Assembly: GCA_032716605.1 (NCBI GenBank)
Contig: CM064530.1
Coordinates: 4,079,825-4,143,824 of the forward strand
Source: Paralithodes platypus
Taxonomy: Eukaryota > Arthropoda > Malacostraca > Decapoda > Lithodidae
Reading direction: 5' to 3'
Length of the DNA stretch: 64,000 nucleotides
Shown here: positions 10,691 to 20,271 of the stretch, in pieces
Layout of the letters: every line of letters starts with the position of its first letter
Numbering within the stretch: position 1 is the stretch's first letter
The notes under the pieces: model-generated
What the model was told of the DNA's origin: nothing
What the model saw: only the letters and a program-made list of their open reading frames with translations
Database searches by the model: none
Program-made: the position numbers and the translations under genes

Positions 10691-11210
10691 TTTGTATTTC
10701 TTCTTCATCCTTGGCTCTTTCATCTTCTCTTCCCGTCTTTTGTTCTCTCTCTTCCGTCCTCCTCCCCTCCTCTGGTTTGCCGGTTCTCTGCTCTCATTCC
10801 TTCTTTCGTCGGTTTGTATTCTTTCTTCTTTCGTCGGTTTGTATTCTTTCTTCTGTTTCTTTTCTTCTTCTGCTTCACGCCTTTCTCTTTTATGCCTCCC
10901 CTTCCTTCTTTTCTTCATTCCTTCCTCCTTTCTTCCTTCCTTCTTTCTTTACCTCCTTCCTTCCTCAATTTATCTTCCATTCAGTCCTTTCCTTTCTTTC
11001 TTCCCTCTTTCCTCCCTTCTTACATTCCTTCCTTTCTTCCTTCCTCCCTTTCTTTCTTTCTTCCTTCCTCCCTTTCTTTCCTTCTTCCCTTCCTTCCTTC
11101 CTTCCTCCCCCTCGCTCCCTCCTTCACTCCTATTCATCCTTTGTTCCTTCCGTCATCCATTCCTTCCTTCCTTCCTTCCTTCCTCCTTCCTTCAATCAAG
11201 CTCTCTTAAC
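10690..11210. repeat. (CCTT)n-rich pyrimidine tract
   Basis: Imperfect CCTT, CTTTC and CCTCC repeats over about 520 bp. Long Ser/Leu/Phe/Pro frames are artefacts. Confidence 0.92.
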
Positions 11211-11231
11211 TACATTAGTCCTGTAATCTTT

Positions 11232-11233
<2 letters not shown>

Positions 11234-11277
<44 letters not shown>

Positions 11278-11283
11278 ATATAC

Positions 11284-11320
<37 letters not shown>

Positions 11321-11345
11321 CATCCATCTATCTATATATTTATAC
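11234..11345. repeat. (CT)n and (ATCT)n microsatellites
   Basis: CT run at 11234-11272, then about 12 ATCT units at 11283-11335 with CATC variants. Confidence 0.95.
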
Positions 11346-11416
11346 AGTATATATATCTATCTCTCCATCAATAATTATCAGACCTTCTCATCTCTATTGA
11401 TCTAACTGTCTGTCTA

Positions 11417-11776
11417 TAAGAACATAAGAACATAAGAAAATGGGAGTCTGCAGAAAGTCGATTGCCCTACACAAGGCAGATCCCTGTCACACCCGACCCT
11501 AATTATAAGCCCAGCTTAAAAACACCATTTGAACTGACCTCACCGAAACGGTCAGAGGTCAGAAAAACTGGGGCTGCAGAGCCCCACACCTGACTGATCC
11601 CCCTCACACCCAACCCATCTCGTCCATAGCCTATCTAATTTTATCTTAAAGCTCCCTATCGTTCTTGATACCACTATAGCACTTGACAGCCTATTCCACC
11701 TATCCACAACTCTGTTACCAAACCAATATTTGCCTATATCTTTCTTAAAACGAAATTTATCTAATTTGAAACCATT
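11417..11776 (-). mobile_element. CR1-like LINE (type II) copy 1, 3' part
   Basis: On the minus strand the 3' end is the octamer array TTATGTTCTTATGTTCTTA. Upstream of it the coding remnant reads NGFKLDKFRFKKDIGKYWFGNRVVDRWNRL and GSFKIKLDRLW, the typical CR1 C-terminus. It is interrupted at 11777 by a second copy of the same family; its missing upstream part resumes at about 12497. Confidence 0.8.
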
Positions 11777-12496
11777 TAAGAACATAAGAACATAAGAAAA
11801 TGGGAGTCTGCAAAAAGCCGATCGGCCCACACAAGGCAGAACCCTGTCACACCCAACACCAATTACAAGGCCCAATTATAGGCCCAACTCACTAATACCT
11901 TGAGCACTGACCCCACCAAAACGGTCAGGGATTAACACAAGATTACGGGGATCTGCTGAGCGCCGATTTGCCAACACCCGGCAGATCCCCCTCACACCCA
12001 ACCCATCTCGTTCATATGCCTATCTAATTTTATTTAAAGCTCCCTATCGTTCTTGATCCCACTATATCACTTGGTAGCCTATTCCACCCGTCTACAACTC
12101 TGTTACCAAATCAATATTGGCCTATATCTTTTCTGAAACTAAATTTATCTAATTTGAAACCATTTGTTCGAGTTCTTTCGCTATCACTGAGCTTCAGTAC
12201 ATTTGTCATGTCTCCTTTATTTATCCCACTAACCCGCTTTAACACTTCTATCATATCCCCTCTAACTCTGCGTCTTTCTAACGAATGTAAGCCTAATTGT
12301 TTCAACCTTTTTTCATTTGGTAGATTTCTAATATTATGAATCATTTTTTTCATTCTTCGCTGTACTCTCTCCAACGAATCTATGTCCATTCTGTAATAAA
12401 GACACCAAAATTGGACAGCATAATCCATATGAGGTCTCACTAATGACAAGTAAAGTTTCAAGAGAACATCGGCAGTTGTTACTTACACTCCAAGTG
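11777..12496 (-). mobile_element. CR1-like LINE (type II) copy 2, inserted into copy 1
   Basis: 3' terminal octamers at 11777-11800 (minus: TTATGTTC repeats). The coding remnant at 12111-12461 reads KLYLSLVRPHMDYAVQFWCLYY, DSLERVQRRMKKMIHNI, KLGLHSLERRR-like, GDMIEVLKRVSGINKGD, LKLSDSERTRTNGFKLDKFSFRKDIGQYW. The 3' UTR shares GGGTCGGTTTGTGTGGG-type blocks with copy 1. It is 5'-truncated at about 12496. The frame is open over 116 codons, but no RT catalytic core is present. Confidence 0.82.
12111..12461 (-). pseudogene. CR1-like C-terminal coding remnant (copy 2)
   Basis: About 116 codons of the post-RT region of a CR1-like element, containing the family hallmark LERVQRRMKKMI and the SGINK...NVLKLSD segment. 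It has no start codon of its own in context and lacks the RT palm, so it cannot act as a reverse transcriptase. Confidence 0.75.
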
Positions 12497-12555
12497 TAAT
12501 CACTGAGCTTTAGTACTTTTTGCATGTCCCATTTATTAATCCCACTAAGGCGAAA
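12497..12555 (-). mobile_element. CR1-like LINE (type II) copy 1, detached upstream piece
   Basis: On the minus strand this reads GLINKWDMQKVLKLSD, the segment that in an intact copy precedes NGFKLDKF. It is the continuation of copy 1 (11417-11776) across the inserted copy 2. Confidence 0.65.
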
Positions 12556-12955
12556 ATCTATCTATCTATCTATCTATCTATCTATTTATCTATCTCTCCA
12601 TCTCTCCATCTATAACTATCAGACCTTCTCATATCTATTGATCTTAATTTCTATCTATCTATCTATCTACCCATCTATATATCTATCTATCAGCCCTTCC
12701 ATCTCTAATGATATATCTATCTATCTATCACCCCTTCCCATGTCTATTGATCTAACTTTCTAGCTATCCCTCTATCTATATATCTATCTAACTATCTATT
12801 GTATATTATCTATTTTTCTATTTATCTATCTATCTATCAATCCTTCCCATCTCTCTTGATCTATCTATCTACTGTATCTATCTATCTACTGTATATATCT
12901 ATCTATCTAACCATAAGCCCTTCCCATCCCTATTGACCTAACTTTCTTTCTTTCT
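12556..12955. repeat. compound (ATCT)n region
   Basis: Several ATCT runs separated by a repeated ~60-bp phrase (TCTATCAGCCCTTCCATCTC, then ATTGATCTAACTTTCT-like) near 12620, 12690, 12735, 12835 and 12915, so this is a higher-order repeat. Confidence 0.85.
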
Positions 12956-12984
12956 CATCCAAACTCTGTAATTCATCCAATGAA

Positions 12985-13530
12985 TAATTCCTTCCTTCCT
13001 TCCTTCCTTCTTTCTTCTCACTCTCTTTCCTTCGTCCCTTCCTTCCTTCCTTGCTTCCATCCATCCTTCCTTCCCTCCTTCCTCCCTTTCTTCCTTCCTT
13101 CCTCCCTTTCGTCCATCCTTCCTTCCTTCCTTCCCTTCTTTCCTTCCACCCTTCCTCCCTTTCGTCCATCCTTCCTTCCTCCCTTCCTTCCTTCCTTACT
13201 TCCATCCTTCCTTCCCTCCATCCCTTCTTTCCTTCCACCCTTCCTTCCTTCCTTCCTTCCATTCATCCTTCCCTTGCTTCCTTCCTTCCCTCCCTCCCTC
13301 CCATCCATCCATATATCCTGCCTTCCTCCCTTCACTCCATCCTTTCGTCCTTCCTTCCATTCTTCCTTCCTTCCATTCTTCCTTCCTTCCTTCCATCTTC
13401 CCTCCCTCCCATCTATCCTACCCTCTTCTTCCTTCCTTCCTTCCTTTCCCTCCATCCCTTCCTTCCTTCCTTTCCCTCCATCCCTTACTTTCATCCTTCG
13501 TTCCTTCCTTCCTTCCTTCCTTCCTTGCCA
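12985..13530. repeat. (CCTT)n-rich pyrimidine tract
   Basis: CCTTCCTT with CATCCATC and CCTCCCTTTC variants over 540 bp. Open on all plus frames and on minus frames as Gly/Arg/Lys/Glu repeats, all artefactual. Confidence 0.95.
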
Positions 13531-13599
13531 TAGGTGGAATTTATATGCCCCCAACTCACCCCTCATATTTCATAGATTCTTCCCTTGTTTTCCCTCGTC

Positions 13600-13601
13600 T
13601 G

Positions 13602-13669
<68 letters not shown>

Positions 13670-13835
13670 ACTCCTTTTTTATCGTTGTTTCTTTTCCCTA
13701 CTCCTCCTCCTCCTCCAACTCTTTCACCCACTCTCACTCACTCTCACTTTTCATACTCCTTTTTTATCGTTTTTCCCACCTCTTTCACCCACTCTCACAC
13801 TCACTCTCACTCTCTCTCGCTCTCTCTCTCGAATT
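13600..13835. repeat. (CT)n plus CTCA-rich tract
   Basis: CT run at 13604-13662. Then a two-copy phrase, CTCCTTTTTTATCGTTGTTT near 13671 and CTCCTTTTTTATCGTTTTTC near 13756, each followed by CTCTTTCACCCACTCTCAC. Confidence 0.85.
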
Positions 13836-13887
13836 TGTGGTCTCTAATTATTTAATACCAACGTTGGTGGCGGCCATTTCAAGATAC

Positions 13888-14050
13888 GTGTGTGTGTGTG
13901 TGTGACTTTGTGTGTGACTTTGTGTGTGGCTGTGTGTGTGTGAGTGACTGTGTGTGTGTGTGTGACTTTGTTTGTGTGTGTGTGACTTTTTGTGTGTGTG
14001 TGTGTTTGACTGTGTGTGTGTGTGTGTGTCTGTGTGTGTGTATGACTGTG
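13888..14050. repeat. (GT)n-rich minisatellite (GTGTGACTTT)
   Basis: GTGTGTGTGACTTTGTGTGT-type units repeated about eight times. Plus-strand frames read Val-Cys repeats and minus frames Thr-His repeats. Confidence 0.9.
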
Positions 14051-14119
14051 AGAGTGATATCAAGCCCCCAATCTTTCACTGTTGTTTCTATCTGCAAACA
14101 CACGCTTATCCATACATAA

Positions 14120-14149
14120 TGTGTACATACTCACATACATATATATATG

Positions 14150-14180
<31 letters not shown>

Positions 14181-14205
14181 TGACATACATACATACATAC
14201 ATAGA
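14120..14205. repeat. (ACAT)n with two AT-rich spacers
   Basis: CATACATACATACATATATA followed by TATGACATACATAC is present twice (about 14134 and 14172). CT runs follow at 14270-14290 and 14320-14340. Confidence 0.8.
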
Positions 14206-14340
14206 TGTTTATATTAATCCATATATACATTATACTGTACATAGCTCTACGGAGAATAATAACTAATTTAACTCTCTCTCTCTCTCTCTCACAGACACAA
14301 ACACACACATCACCCACATTCTCTCTCTCTCTCTCTCTCA

Positions 14341-14565
14341 CATTAGAGCTAGCTTAAACCCCCTTATCTCAAACCTAGATGATCCCCCCGCCCGCTACCT
14401 CACACACCCGCTCTCTTTAATCCACCCCTTTATCTCTCGCTCTAATCTCTAAAGTCCTCTCTTTCTTTCTCTAATTCTCCTTAAACCTCTCTCTGTGTTT
14501 TTCCCCCTTAAGACATGGGTGTATTTTTCATAATGGTTAGAACGTCTAGGTGAGGTTTTCGTACG
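14341..14565. other. pyrimidine-biased sequence, nothing recognised
   Basis: Contains CTCTAATCTCTAAAGTCCTC-like phrases and then 50 bp of ordinary sequence before a GA run. No coding or element signature. Confidence 0.4.
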
Positions 14566-14596
14566 AGAGAGAGAGAGAGAGAGAGTAGTCGTAGCA

Positions 14597-14757
14597 CAAA
14601 AGGAGTAGGCTACAAAGGGAGTCGAGAAGAGATCCCTCGAGGCTGCTTGTCCTCTAAATCACTGCTGCTCAGATTGTTCAATAGTGGTTCAGAGTGGGTA
14701 TGGAACAATTGGAAAGGAAAGTACTGCCCTGGGATTAATGTCCACTCATTACTTTCT
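14597..14757 (-). mobile_element. CR1-like type I 3'-UTR fragment, diverged
   Basis: Resembles the 3' UTR copies at 32.2, 49.1 and 54.6 kb: GAGGCTGCTTGTCCTC, CAGAGTGGGTATGGAACA, TTGGAAAGGAAAGTACTGCC and CTGGGATTAATGTCC. The minus-strand 3' end lies next to GGAGTAGGCTACAAAGGGAG, a decayed CTTTGTACTC tail. Confidence 0.7.
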
Positions 14758-14867
14758 TTCACTAAGCCAATTGTCTATCCACTCCGCCTTGTATTATTAT
14801 ATTATTATGTTTTTTCCACCAACTAACTTCACCTCTAAACTCAATTAATGAAATCCACAAATACATG

Positions 14868-14948
14868 TGGCACTCCAAGGACTCGAACCTAGGATACTCG
14901 CATCGAAATTCCGCGCATTTATGCATTACGCTATCAAGACAGTTCCAT
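14868..14948 (-). other. tRNA-like segment (SINE head or tRNA pseudogene)
   Basis: Reverse complement carries a B-box-like GGTTCGAGTCC with a partial T stem. Its two ends can pair like an acceptor stem (GGAACT with AGTGCC, one mismatch), about 75 nt apart. The anticodon arm is not convincing, so I treat it as tRNA-derived rather than a working tRNA. Confidence 0.35.
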
Positions 14949-14969
14949 GCGCTTTTAATATTATCAATA

Positions 14970-15505
14970 CACTTTTTTGTGGAATTTTGTCAAAGGCCTT
15001 TTGAAAATCAAGCTTTACTCTCATCATATAGGTTGACGATATCGTGGATGAAATCTAAGAGGTTCGTCAAGCAGGAACGTTTGTTACGGAAGCCATTTTA
15101 AGTGTCTTTGAGTATGTTAATTTTCCTCTAAGTGATTTACGATTCTGCCTTATGAGTGTTTCTAGCATTTTACAGACAACTGAGGTTAAGCTAATTGGAC
15201 GATAGTTACTAGGTACAAATTTGCTCCATTTTTAAATATCGGTGTTACAGTGAGTTTCAACTTATCAGGCATAGTTCCAGACTGCAAGGATTTATTGAAA
15301 AGCCATGCCAGTGGTTTGGAGAGCTCACATTTAGCTTCCTTTAGAATTCTAGGTGATATCGTGACGGGTCCAGGCGATTGATTCAACTTGAGTTTTTCCA
15401 AACAGTCCATTACTTCTCTCTCTGTAATGCGGATATTGCTTAGAACATCAGAATTGTCTATCAGAACTGGGGATGTAGAGGGATATCACTTACGGCCTTC
15501 TGTTG
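14970..15505 (-). mobile_element. CR1-like LINE fragment (type I), RT palm/fingers
   Basis: Reads on the minus strand as the part of RT missing from the other type I copies: LEKLKLNQSPGPVTISPRIL, KPLAWLFNKSLQSGTMPDKLK, TPIFKNGA, a broken NYRPISLTS-like block, KMLETLIRQ, and DFQKAFDKIPQ (14977-15009), which holds the first catalytic aspartate region. Frameshifts near 15190 and 15060. Together with the 4.3 kb and 32.5 kb copies it covers most of a type I RT, but no single copy is intact. Confidence 0.82.
15186..15410 (-). pseudogene. CR1-like RT N-terminal coding remnant
   Basis: Open 74-codon stretch with SPGPVTISPRILKE and WLFNKSLQSGTMPDKLK, motifs that precede RT motif A in CR1-group LINEs. 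Frame lost at the KNGANLYLVTIVQ end, where the conserved NYRPISL should be. Confidence 0.75.
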
Positions 15506-15524
15506 CTAAAACTGGGTCAAAAAG

Positions 15525-15674
15525 GTATCACACACACCACACACACACACTCACATACACACTCACACAATAGTAAAACACACGCATACACAACACCTTC
15601 CATAGTAAAACACACACACACACACCACCTTCCACAGTAAGACACACACACACACGTACAGCACACACACACGT

Positions 15675-15715
<41 letters not shown>

Positions 15716-15885
15716 GTACACATACACGCAATAGTAAAACACCCACACACACACCACCTTCCATAGTAAAACACACACACACACTGTTACTACCTTCCAT
15801 AGTAAAATACACATACACACGTACAACGCACACATACAGTACTGTACACACACACATACACACACGTACATAATCTACACACAAT
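15525..15885. repeat. (CA)n minisatellite with CCTTCCATAGTAAAA spacers
   Basis: CACCTTCCATAGTAAAACAC recurs near 15594, 15632 (variant with CACAGTAAGA), 15760 and 15795, separated by CA runs and CACGTACAGCACAC phrases. Minus frames read Val-Cys repeats. Confidence 0.88.
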
Positions 15886-15957
15886 AGTTGTTTTCACCAG
15901 CCTCCATGACTATGCGTGTCCTAGCATATCTGTCAGTCTGTTTGTCTCACTAGGGTA

Positions 15958-16405
15958 GTTATATATATATATATATATATCTATCTATCCAGCTATCAGT
16001 GTCTATCTATCTATCCAGCTATCAGTGTCTATCTATCTATCTGTGTATCTTTCTTTGTATATATATTGTTTATATATTTATCCATCTCGTTATCTACCTA
16101 TCTATCTATCTAGTTATCTATCTATCTAGTTATCTATATATGTAGTTATGTATATTTCTAGTTATCTATCTATCTGTTTATCTAGTTATCTACCTATCTA
16201 TCTATCTATCGAGTTATCTACCTATCTATCTATCTAGTTATCTACCTATCTATCTATCTATCTAGTTATCTATATATGTAGTTATGTATATTTCTAGTTA
16301 TCTATCTATCTGTTTATCTAGTTATCTACCTATCTATCTATCTATCGAGTTATCTACCTATCTATCTATCTAGTTATCTACCTATCTATCTATCTAGTTA
16401 TCTAT
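15958..16405. repeat. (ATCT)n region with a 136-bp higher-order duplication
   Basis: A block starting GTAGTTATGTATATTTCTAG at 16142 recurs at 16278 with the same succession of CTGTTTATC, CTACCTATC and CGAGTTATC variants. An AT run at 15961-15980 begins the region. Confidence 0.88.
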
Positions 16406-16499
16406 CTATGTATTCTACATTCCTTCCATCATTAGTCTATGCCTTTCTTATTATTTCCCTGCTTTCCACTCTTCCTTCCTTCTTTCCTTCCTCATATAT

Positions 16500-16945
16500 C
16501 TGTATCTATCAAACATTCTATATCAATCCATTTATCTATATCAATCTATTTATTCATTCTATATCAATCCATTTATCCATATCAATCTATTTATCCATAT
16601 CAATCTATTTATCCATTCTATATCAATCCATTTATCCATTCTATATCAATCTATTTATCCATATCAATCTATTTATCCATTCTATATCAATCCATTTATC
16701 CATATCAATCTATTTATCCATATCAATCTATTTATCCATTCTATATCAATCTATTTATCCATTCTATATCAATCTATTTATCCATATCAATCTATTTATC
16801 CATTCTATATCAATCCATTTATCCATATCAATCTATTTATCCATTCTAAATCAATCCATTTATCCATATCAATCTATTTATCCATTCTATATCAATCTAT
16901 TTATCCATTCTATATCAATCCATTTATCCATACCATTCTATGTAT
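16500..16945. repeat. 18/23-bp minisatellite (ATCAATCTATTTATCCAT)
   Basis: About 22 units of ATCAATCYATTTATCCAT, with or without a TCTAT insertion that makes 23 bp. Open in several plus frames as Ile/Ser/Leu/Tyr repeats; not a gene. Confidence 0.92.
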
Positions 16946-17106
16946 CCATATCTTTCAGTATTGCTGTCTACATCTGACTATCTATTGGTTTATCTTCACA
17001 ATTAGTTACAATCTATTTATCTATGCAGTAATTTGTGTACCTGTTGATCATAAAAATAATGCTGATTATATCGTCCATCTAACTCAATATAGCTAGACCC
17101 TTCACT
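16946..17106. other. AT-rich spacer
   Basis: Nothing recognised. Confidence 0.4.
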
Positions 17107-17485
17107 TTAAGGGGGCCCACCTCGCTTTTTATTTTTTTCTCTCTCTCCCTTTCTCTCTGGGTTGTATCCATTTGGCCCCATTCAGCCTACTATTTTAAGA
17201 CGTTTATCCCCATCCAGGTGTAAACAATTTCCTGGCGAGCGGTAGCGAGCCAGCATATTTTACAAATTGTTTTTGAAAGCAGGCTAAATGTGTACATTTT
17301 TCGATAGAAAAATGTTCGGCGAAGCCGGATTTCTCCATACAATGCTGGCTCACTCTCGCTCGCCAGGAAGAAATTGACACCTTGATGGGGATAAACGTCT
17401 TAAAACAGTAGGCTGAATGGGACCGAATGGATAGAAGCCAGAGAAAGAGAGAAAATGAGATAAAAAAAGCAGGTGACCCCCCTTA
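17107..17485. mobile_element. family A foldback element, copy 1 (~375 bp)
   Basis: Near-complete palindrome. The left end TTAAGGGGGCCCACCTCGCT is answered by AGCAGGTGACCCCCCTTAG at the right. Inside lie ATTCAGCCTACTATTTTAAG / CTTAAAACAGTAGGCTGAAT, TTATCCCCATCCAGGTG / CACCTTGATGGGGATAA, and CTGGCGAGCGGTAGCGAGCC / GGCTCACTCTCGCTCGCCAG. The asymmetric centre holds CATTTTTCGATAGAAAAATG and GGCGAAGCCGGATT, each itself a small hairpin. No coding capacity. Two other full-length copies lie at 45.1 and 62.8 kb. Confidence 0.9.
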
Positions 17486-17493
17486 GCTCAACG

Positions 17494-17570
17494 CTATCAA
17501 TTCAAGCTATCAATTCAAGCTATCAATTCAAGCTATCAATTCAAGCTATCAATTCAAGCTATCAATTCAG
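17494..17570. repeat. 13-bp tandem repeat, about 6 copies
   Basis: CTATCAATTCAAG repeated without error, running into the 145-bp repeat below, which carries the same 13-mer at its junction. Confidence 0.92.
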
Positions 17571-17865
17571 CTCACGTAATCACAGCGTCAATCTAAAGAG
17601 TCAATTTAGCTTAACACATAATTCAACTTGTCTCTCTAACTTGTCAATTTTGTTTAAAGCAGGCATTGAACTTGTCACCTTTGCCCACTTCATTAAATTC
17701 AAGCTATCAATTCAGCTCACGTAATCACAGCGTCAATCTAAAGAGTCAATTTAGCTTAACACATAATTCAACTTGTCTCTCTAACTTGTCAATTTTGTTT
17801 AAAGCAGGCATTGAACTTGTCACCTTTGCCCACTTCATTAAATTCAAGCTATCAATTCACCTCAC
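17557..17865. repeat. 145-bp tandem duplication
   Basis: CTCACGTAATCACAGCGTCA at 17571 recurs at 17716. The units (GTCAATTTAGCTTAAC, TTGTCTCTCTAACTTGTC, AGCAGGCATTGAACTTGTCA) are essentially identical, so the duplication is recent. A third partial unit begins at 17857. Confidence 0.92.
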
Positions 17866-17885
17866 GATATCACCCAGATTTGTCA

Positions 17886-18395
17886 AGACACACAACAGGG
17901 CCACCCTAACAGCTTCCTCTCTCTCTGACACCCCTTCTCCCCTCTCAACACTTCGAAATGTAGATATGAGGTGCCGTGTAAAGGCTTATCCATCAATACC
18001 TTCCACTGAGACTAATAACACACAACTAAGCCACTCCAACAGCTTTCTCACTCTCCAACACCCCTTCTCCCCTCTCAACACTCTTCGAAAAGTAGATATG
18101 AGGTGCCGTTGTAAAGTCTGATCCCTCAATACCTTCCACTGAGACTAATAACACACAAAACTAAGCCACTCCAACAGCTTTCTCTCTCTCCAAAACCCCT
18201 TCTCCCTTCTCAACACTCTTCGAAATGTTGATACGAGGTGCCGCTGTAAAGGCTTATCCCTCAATACCTGTACCTGAGATTAATAACACACATAAAAAGG
18301 CCCCTCCAACACCCCTTCTCCCCTTGCAACACTCTTCGAAAAGTAGATGCGAGGTGGCGATGTAAAGGATTATCCTTCAATACCTTCACCTTACC
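17886..18395. repeat. ~133-bp tandem repeat, 4 copies
   Basis: Units contain CCAACAGCTTTCTC, CACCCCTTCTCCCCTCTCAA, CACTCTTCGAAAAGTAGAT, GAGGTGCCG and ATCCCTCAATACCTTCCACT; starts near 17888, 18020, 18153 and 18286. The block is bounded on both sides by CACCCAGATTTGTCAA (17871-17886 and 18395-18410). Confidence 0.88.
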
Positions 18396-18414
18396 ACCCA
18401 GATTTGTCAACACA

Positions 18415-18938
18415 CTGTCGTCCACCTACCTTTAAACAACTTGGTCAGGAGCTAAAGGGTTGTGAAGACAATGTAGCCCTATAAACCCTGCTGTAGATTA
18501 CCTTTAGGAACTGCACCCGGGAATTATGTCGATTTGGGATGTTCGCTGGATCGTAGCATGTATATTTTTGCATATACTGTACACATACATGAAAATTTAA
18601 AGTACGTACTATTTTACTTTCATACATAAGATCATGGCGAGGAACATAAATTATAAGGGGAACTATATAAAATATTTAGCTATTATATATTTTGTATTGC
18701 TTTATTGTATGAATTGTAATGTAAAAATGTGTACTCATATACCTTCCTTGGGGTCGCTTGAGTTAATTATAGCCTTTCAATCCTTTCCAAGCATTCTCCG
18801 TTGCCACGTTCGAATGCCACACTCGAAAGCTGATCATGTGGTCAGATCTATTGTGAGTGTCTATGGTGATGGGATAACTCTAGCAGTAGACCATATCAAC
18901 TATAGTCCATATATTATAAGTAGGCCATAAGCAAAATA
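18415..18938. other. unique-looking sequence, no gene seen
   Basis: About 520 bp without tandem structure. Short open frames only (up to 98 codons), with no recognisable domain. Confidence 0.45.
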
Positions 18939-19055
18939 AGACTTCAGAGGCTATCAACCCTTCTGGATTATTAAGCCAACACACTGAAAGTCAAGAAAAG
19001 CGTGATGTCTAAATCCTCTTGTCGAGAACTCCAGTCCCTTCCCGAAAATCTTCTC
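18939..19055 (+). repeat. family E interspersed repeat, copy 2
   Basis: AGACTTCAGAGGCTATCAAC, CTTCTGGATTATTAAGCCAA, CACACTGAAAGTCAAGAA, then GAGAACTCCAGTCCCTT. Confidence 0.85.
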
Positions 19056-19084
19056 CACTAACCTATTTAACTAAAAAACGACTG

Positions 19085-19225
19085 GAGTAATCAAGCTAGC
19101 ATTTATATTATTCTGGGAGAGTCAGCCAGGGAATAGGTGTGGAAATTTACAACTCATTTTCTCTAACCCTTTTTGAGTTACAGAGTATGAAAGTTAAGAT
19201 TTCTGGTCTTCTTTTACTGAATAGA
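19085..19225 (+). mobile_element. family D element, right-half fragment
   Basis: GACTGGAGTAATCAAGCTAG, GAGAGTCAGCCAGGGAATAG, GTGTGGAAATTTACAACTCA, TTTTTGAGTTACAGAG and AGATTTCTGGTCTTCTT match the right half of the 7.0 kb copy. The left half is absent. Confidence 0.65.
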
Positions 19226-19249
19226 CTATAGAAGCTCTCAACCAGTGCC

Positions 19250-19331
19250 ACCAACTCAACCAATACTGTTAGGTTAGGTTAAGTTACATCAGGATAGGTT
19301 AGGATTATTGGTTAGTATTGGTGTTGTTGGT
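19250..19331. repeat. short palindrome with TTAGG-like loop
   Basis: ACCAACTCAACCAATACT (19250-19267) is the inverse, with two mismatches, of AGTATTGGTGTTGTTGGT (19314-19331). The loop contains TTAGGTTAGGTTAAG and GATAGGTTAGGATT, i.e. arthropod-type telomeric motifs. Confidence 0.65.
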
Positions 19332-19384
19332 TTTTCTATGTGTATGGTGAAGTTGGCCCTAGTTAGGTTTGCACTGCTTGATAT

Positions 19385-19650
19385 TTACTAGTTGAAATGG
19401 TCTGCGGGTTGAAATGGTCTACTGGTTGAAATGGTCTACAGGTTTAAATGGTCTACCGGTTGAAATGATCTACGGGTTGAAATGGTCTACCGTTTGAAAT
19501 GATTTATCAGTTAAAATGGTCTGGTTGAATGGTCTACTGGTTGAAATGGTTTACTGGTTGAAATGGTCTACTGGTTGAAATTATCTACTGGTTGAAATGG
19601 TTTACCTTTTCAAATGGTCTACTGGTTGAAATGGATACTGGTTGAAATGG
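19385..19650. repeat. 17-bp minisatellite (TGGTTGAAATGGTCTAC)
   Basis: About 15 units with point changes and short indels, 19388-19650. Spacing is 16-18 bp. Confidence 0.9.
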
Positions 19651-19828
19651 GTGAGTAATCCAGGAATCAATGAATACACAAAGATATGAGTATGAAGTAA
19701 CTTACCATATCATGCAATGCTTAACCTTACCACAAATAGATCAGTACGAAAAATCGATTGCAAAACATAAATTTACGAAACGGAAAAGGTAACGACGTGA
19801 ATGGAGCACAGAAGAATAAATACGATAG

Positions 19829-20044
19829 TTAAAGGTAGAGCCAGCAAACTTGACAATAATCTTGACCCCTTAACTTCTTATAACTCGAAATGAATGAAAG
19901 CAATCGGGCTGATGTTTCTATCATTTGGTAAGAGTCCACCAGGAAATAGGTGTGGATATTTACAGCCAGTTTGCTCTAGGCCCTTTTGAGTTACAGAGAG
20001 GTCAGGGTTCAAAATTATTGTCAAGTTCGTTGGCGCTACCTTTA
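19829..20044. mobile_element. family D-like MITE with ~40-bp TIRs
   Basis: Left end TAAAGGTAGAGCCAGCAAAC then TTGACAATAATCTTGACCCC; right end GGGTTCAAAATTATTGTCAA then GTTCGTTGGCGCTACCTTTA. The interior shares GTCCACCAGGAAATAGGTGT and GGATATTTACAGCC with family D, but the termini differ, so this is a distinct subfamily. TA on both sides fits a mariner-type target, which is inference. Confidence 0.78.
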
Positions 20045-20166
20045 GTCAAACCACAACATCGAGTTCATGCAGGAAAGAACCTGTAAAAAACAAATATCAA
20101 CAATACCAATGTAAATAACAACATAAAATAAATAAGTCAGTCATTTATTTAGTGAATTGGTTAAAG

Positions 20167-20271
20167 TAGGACTTCAGAGGCTATCAACCTTTTTGGATTA
20201 TTAAGCCAGCACACTTTAAGCCAAGAACAGCGTCAGGGCTGGAGCCCCTTTCGAGAACTCCAGTCTCTTGT
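20167..20271 (+). repeat. family E interspersed repeat, copy 3
   Basis: AGGACTTCAGAGGCTATCAA, GGATTATTAAGCCAGCACAC, AAGCCAAGAACAGCGTCAGG, GAGAACTCCAGTCTC. Its right end abuts the 60-bp repeat array. Confidence 0.85.

Noticed and set aside
12980..13855. 291-codon plus-strand frame and overlapping Gly/Arg/Lys/Glu minus frames
   Set aside because: CCTT tract read in both directions; open on many frames simultaneously.
17666..18121. 151-codon frame across the 145-bp and 133-bp repeats
   Set aside because: Frame is carried by tandem DNA repeats with indels between units and no recognisable domain.
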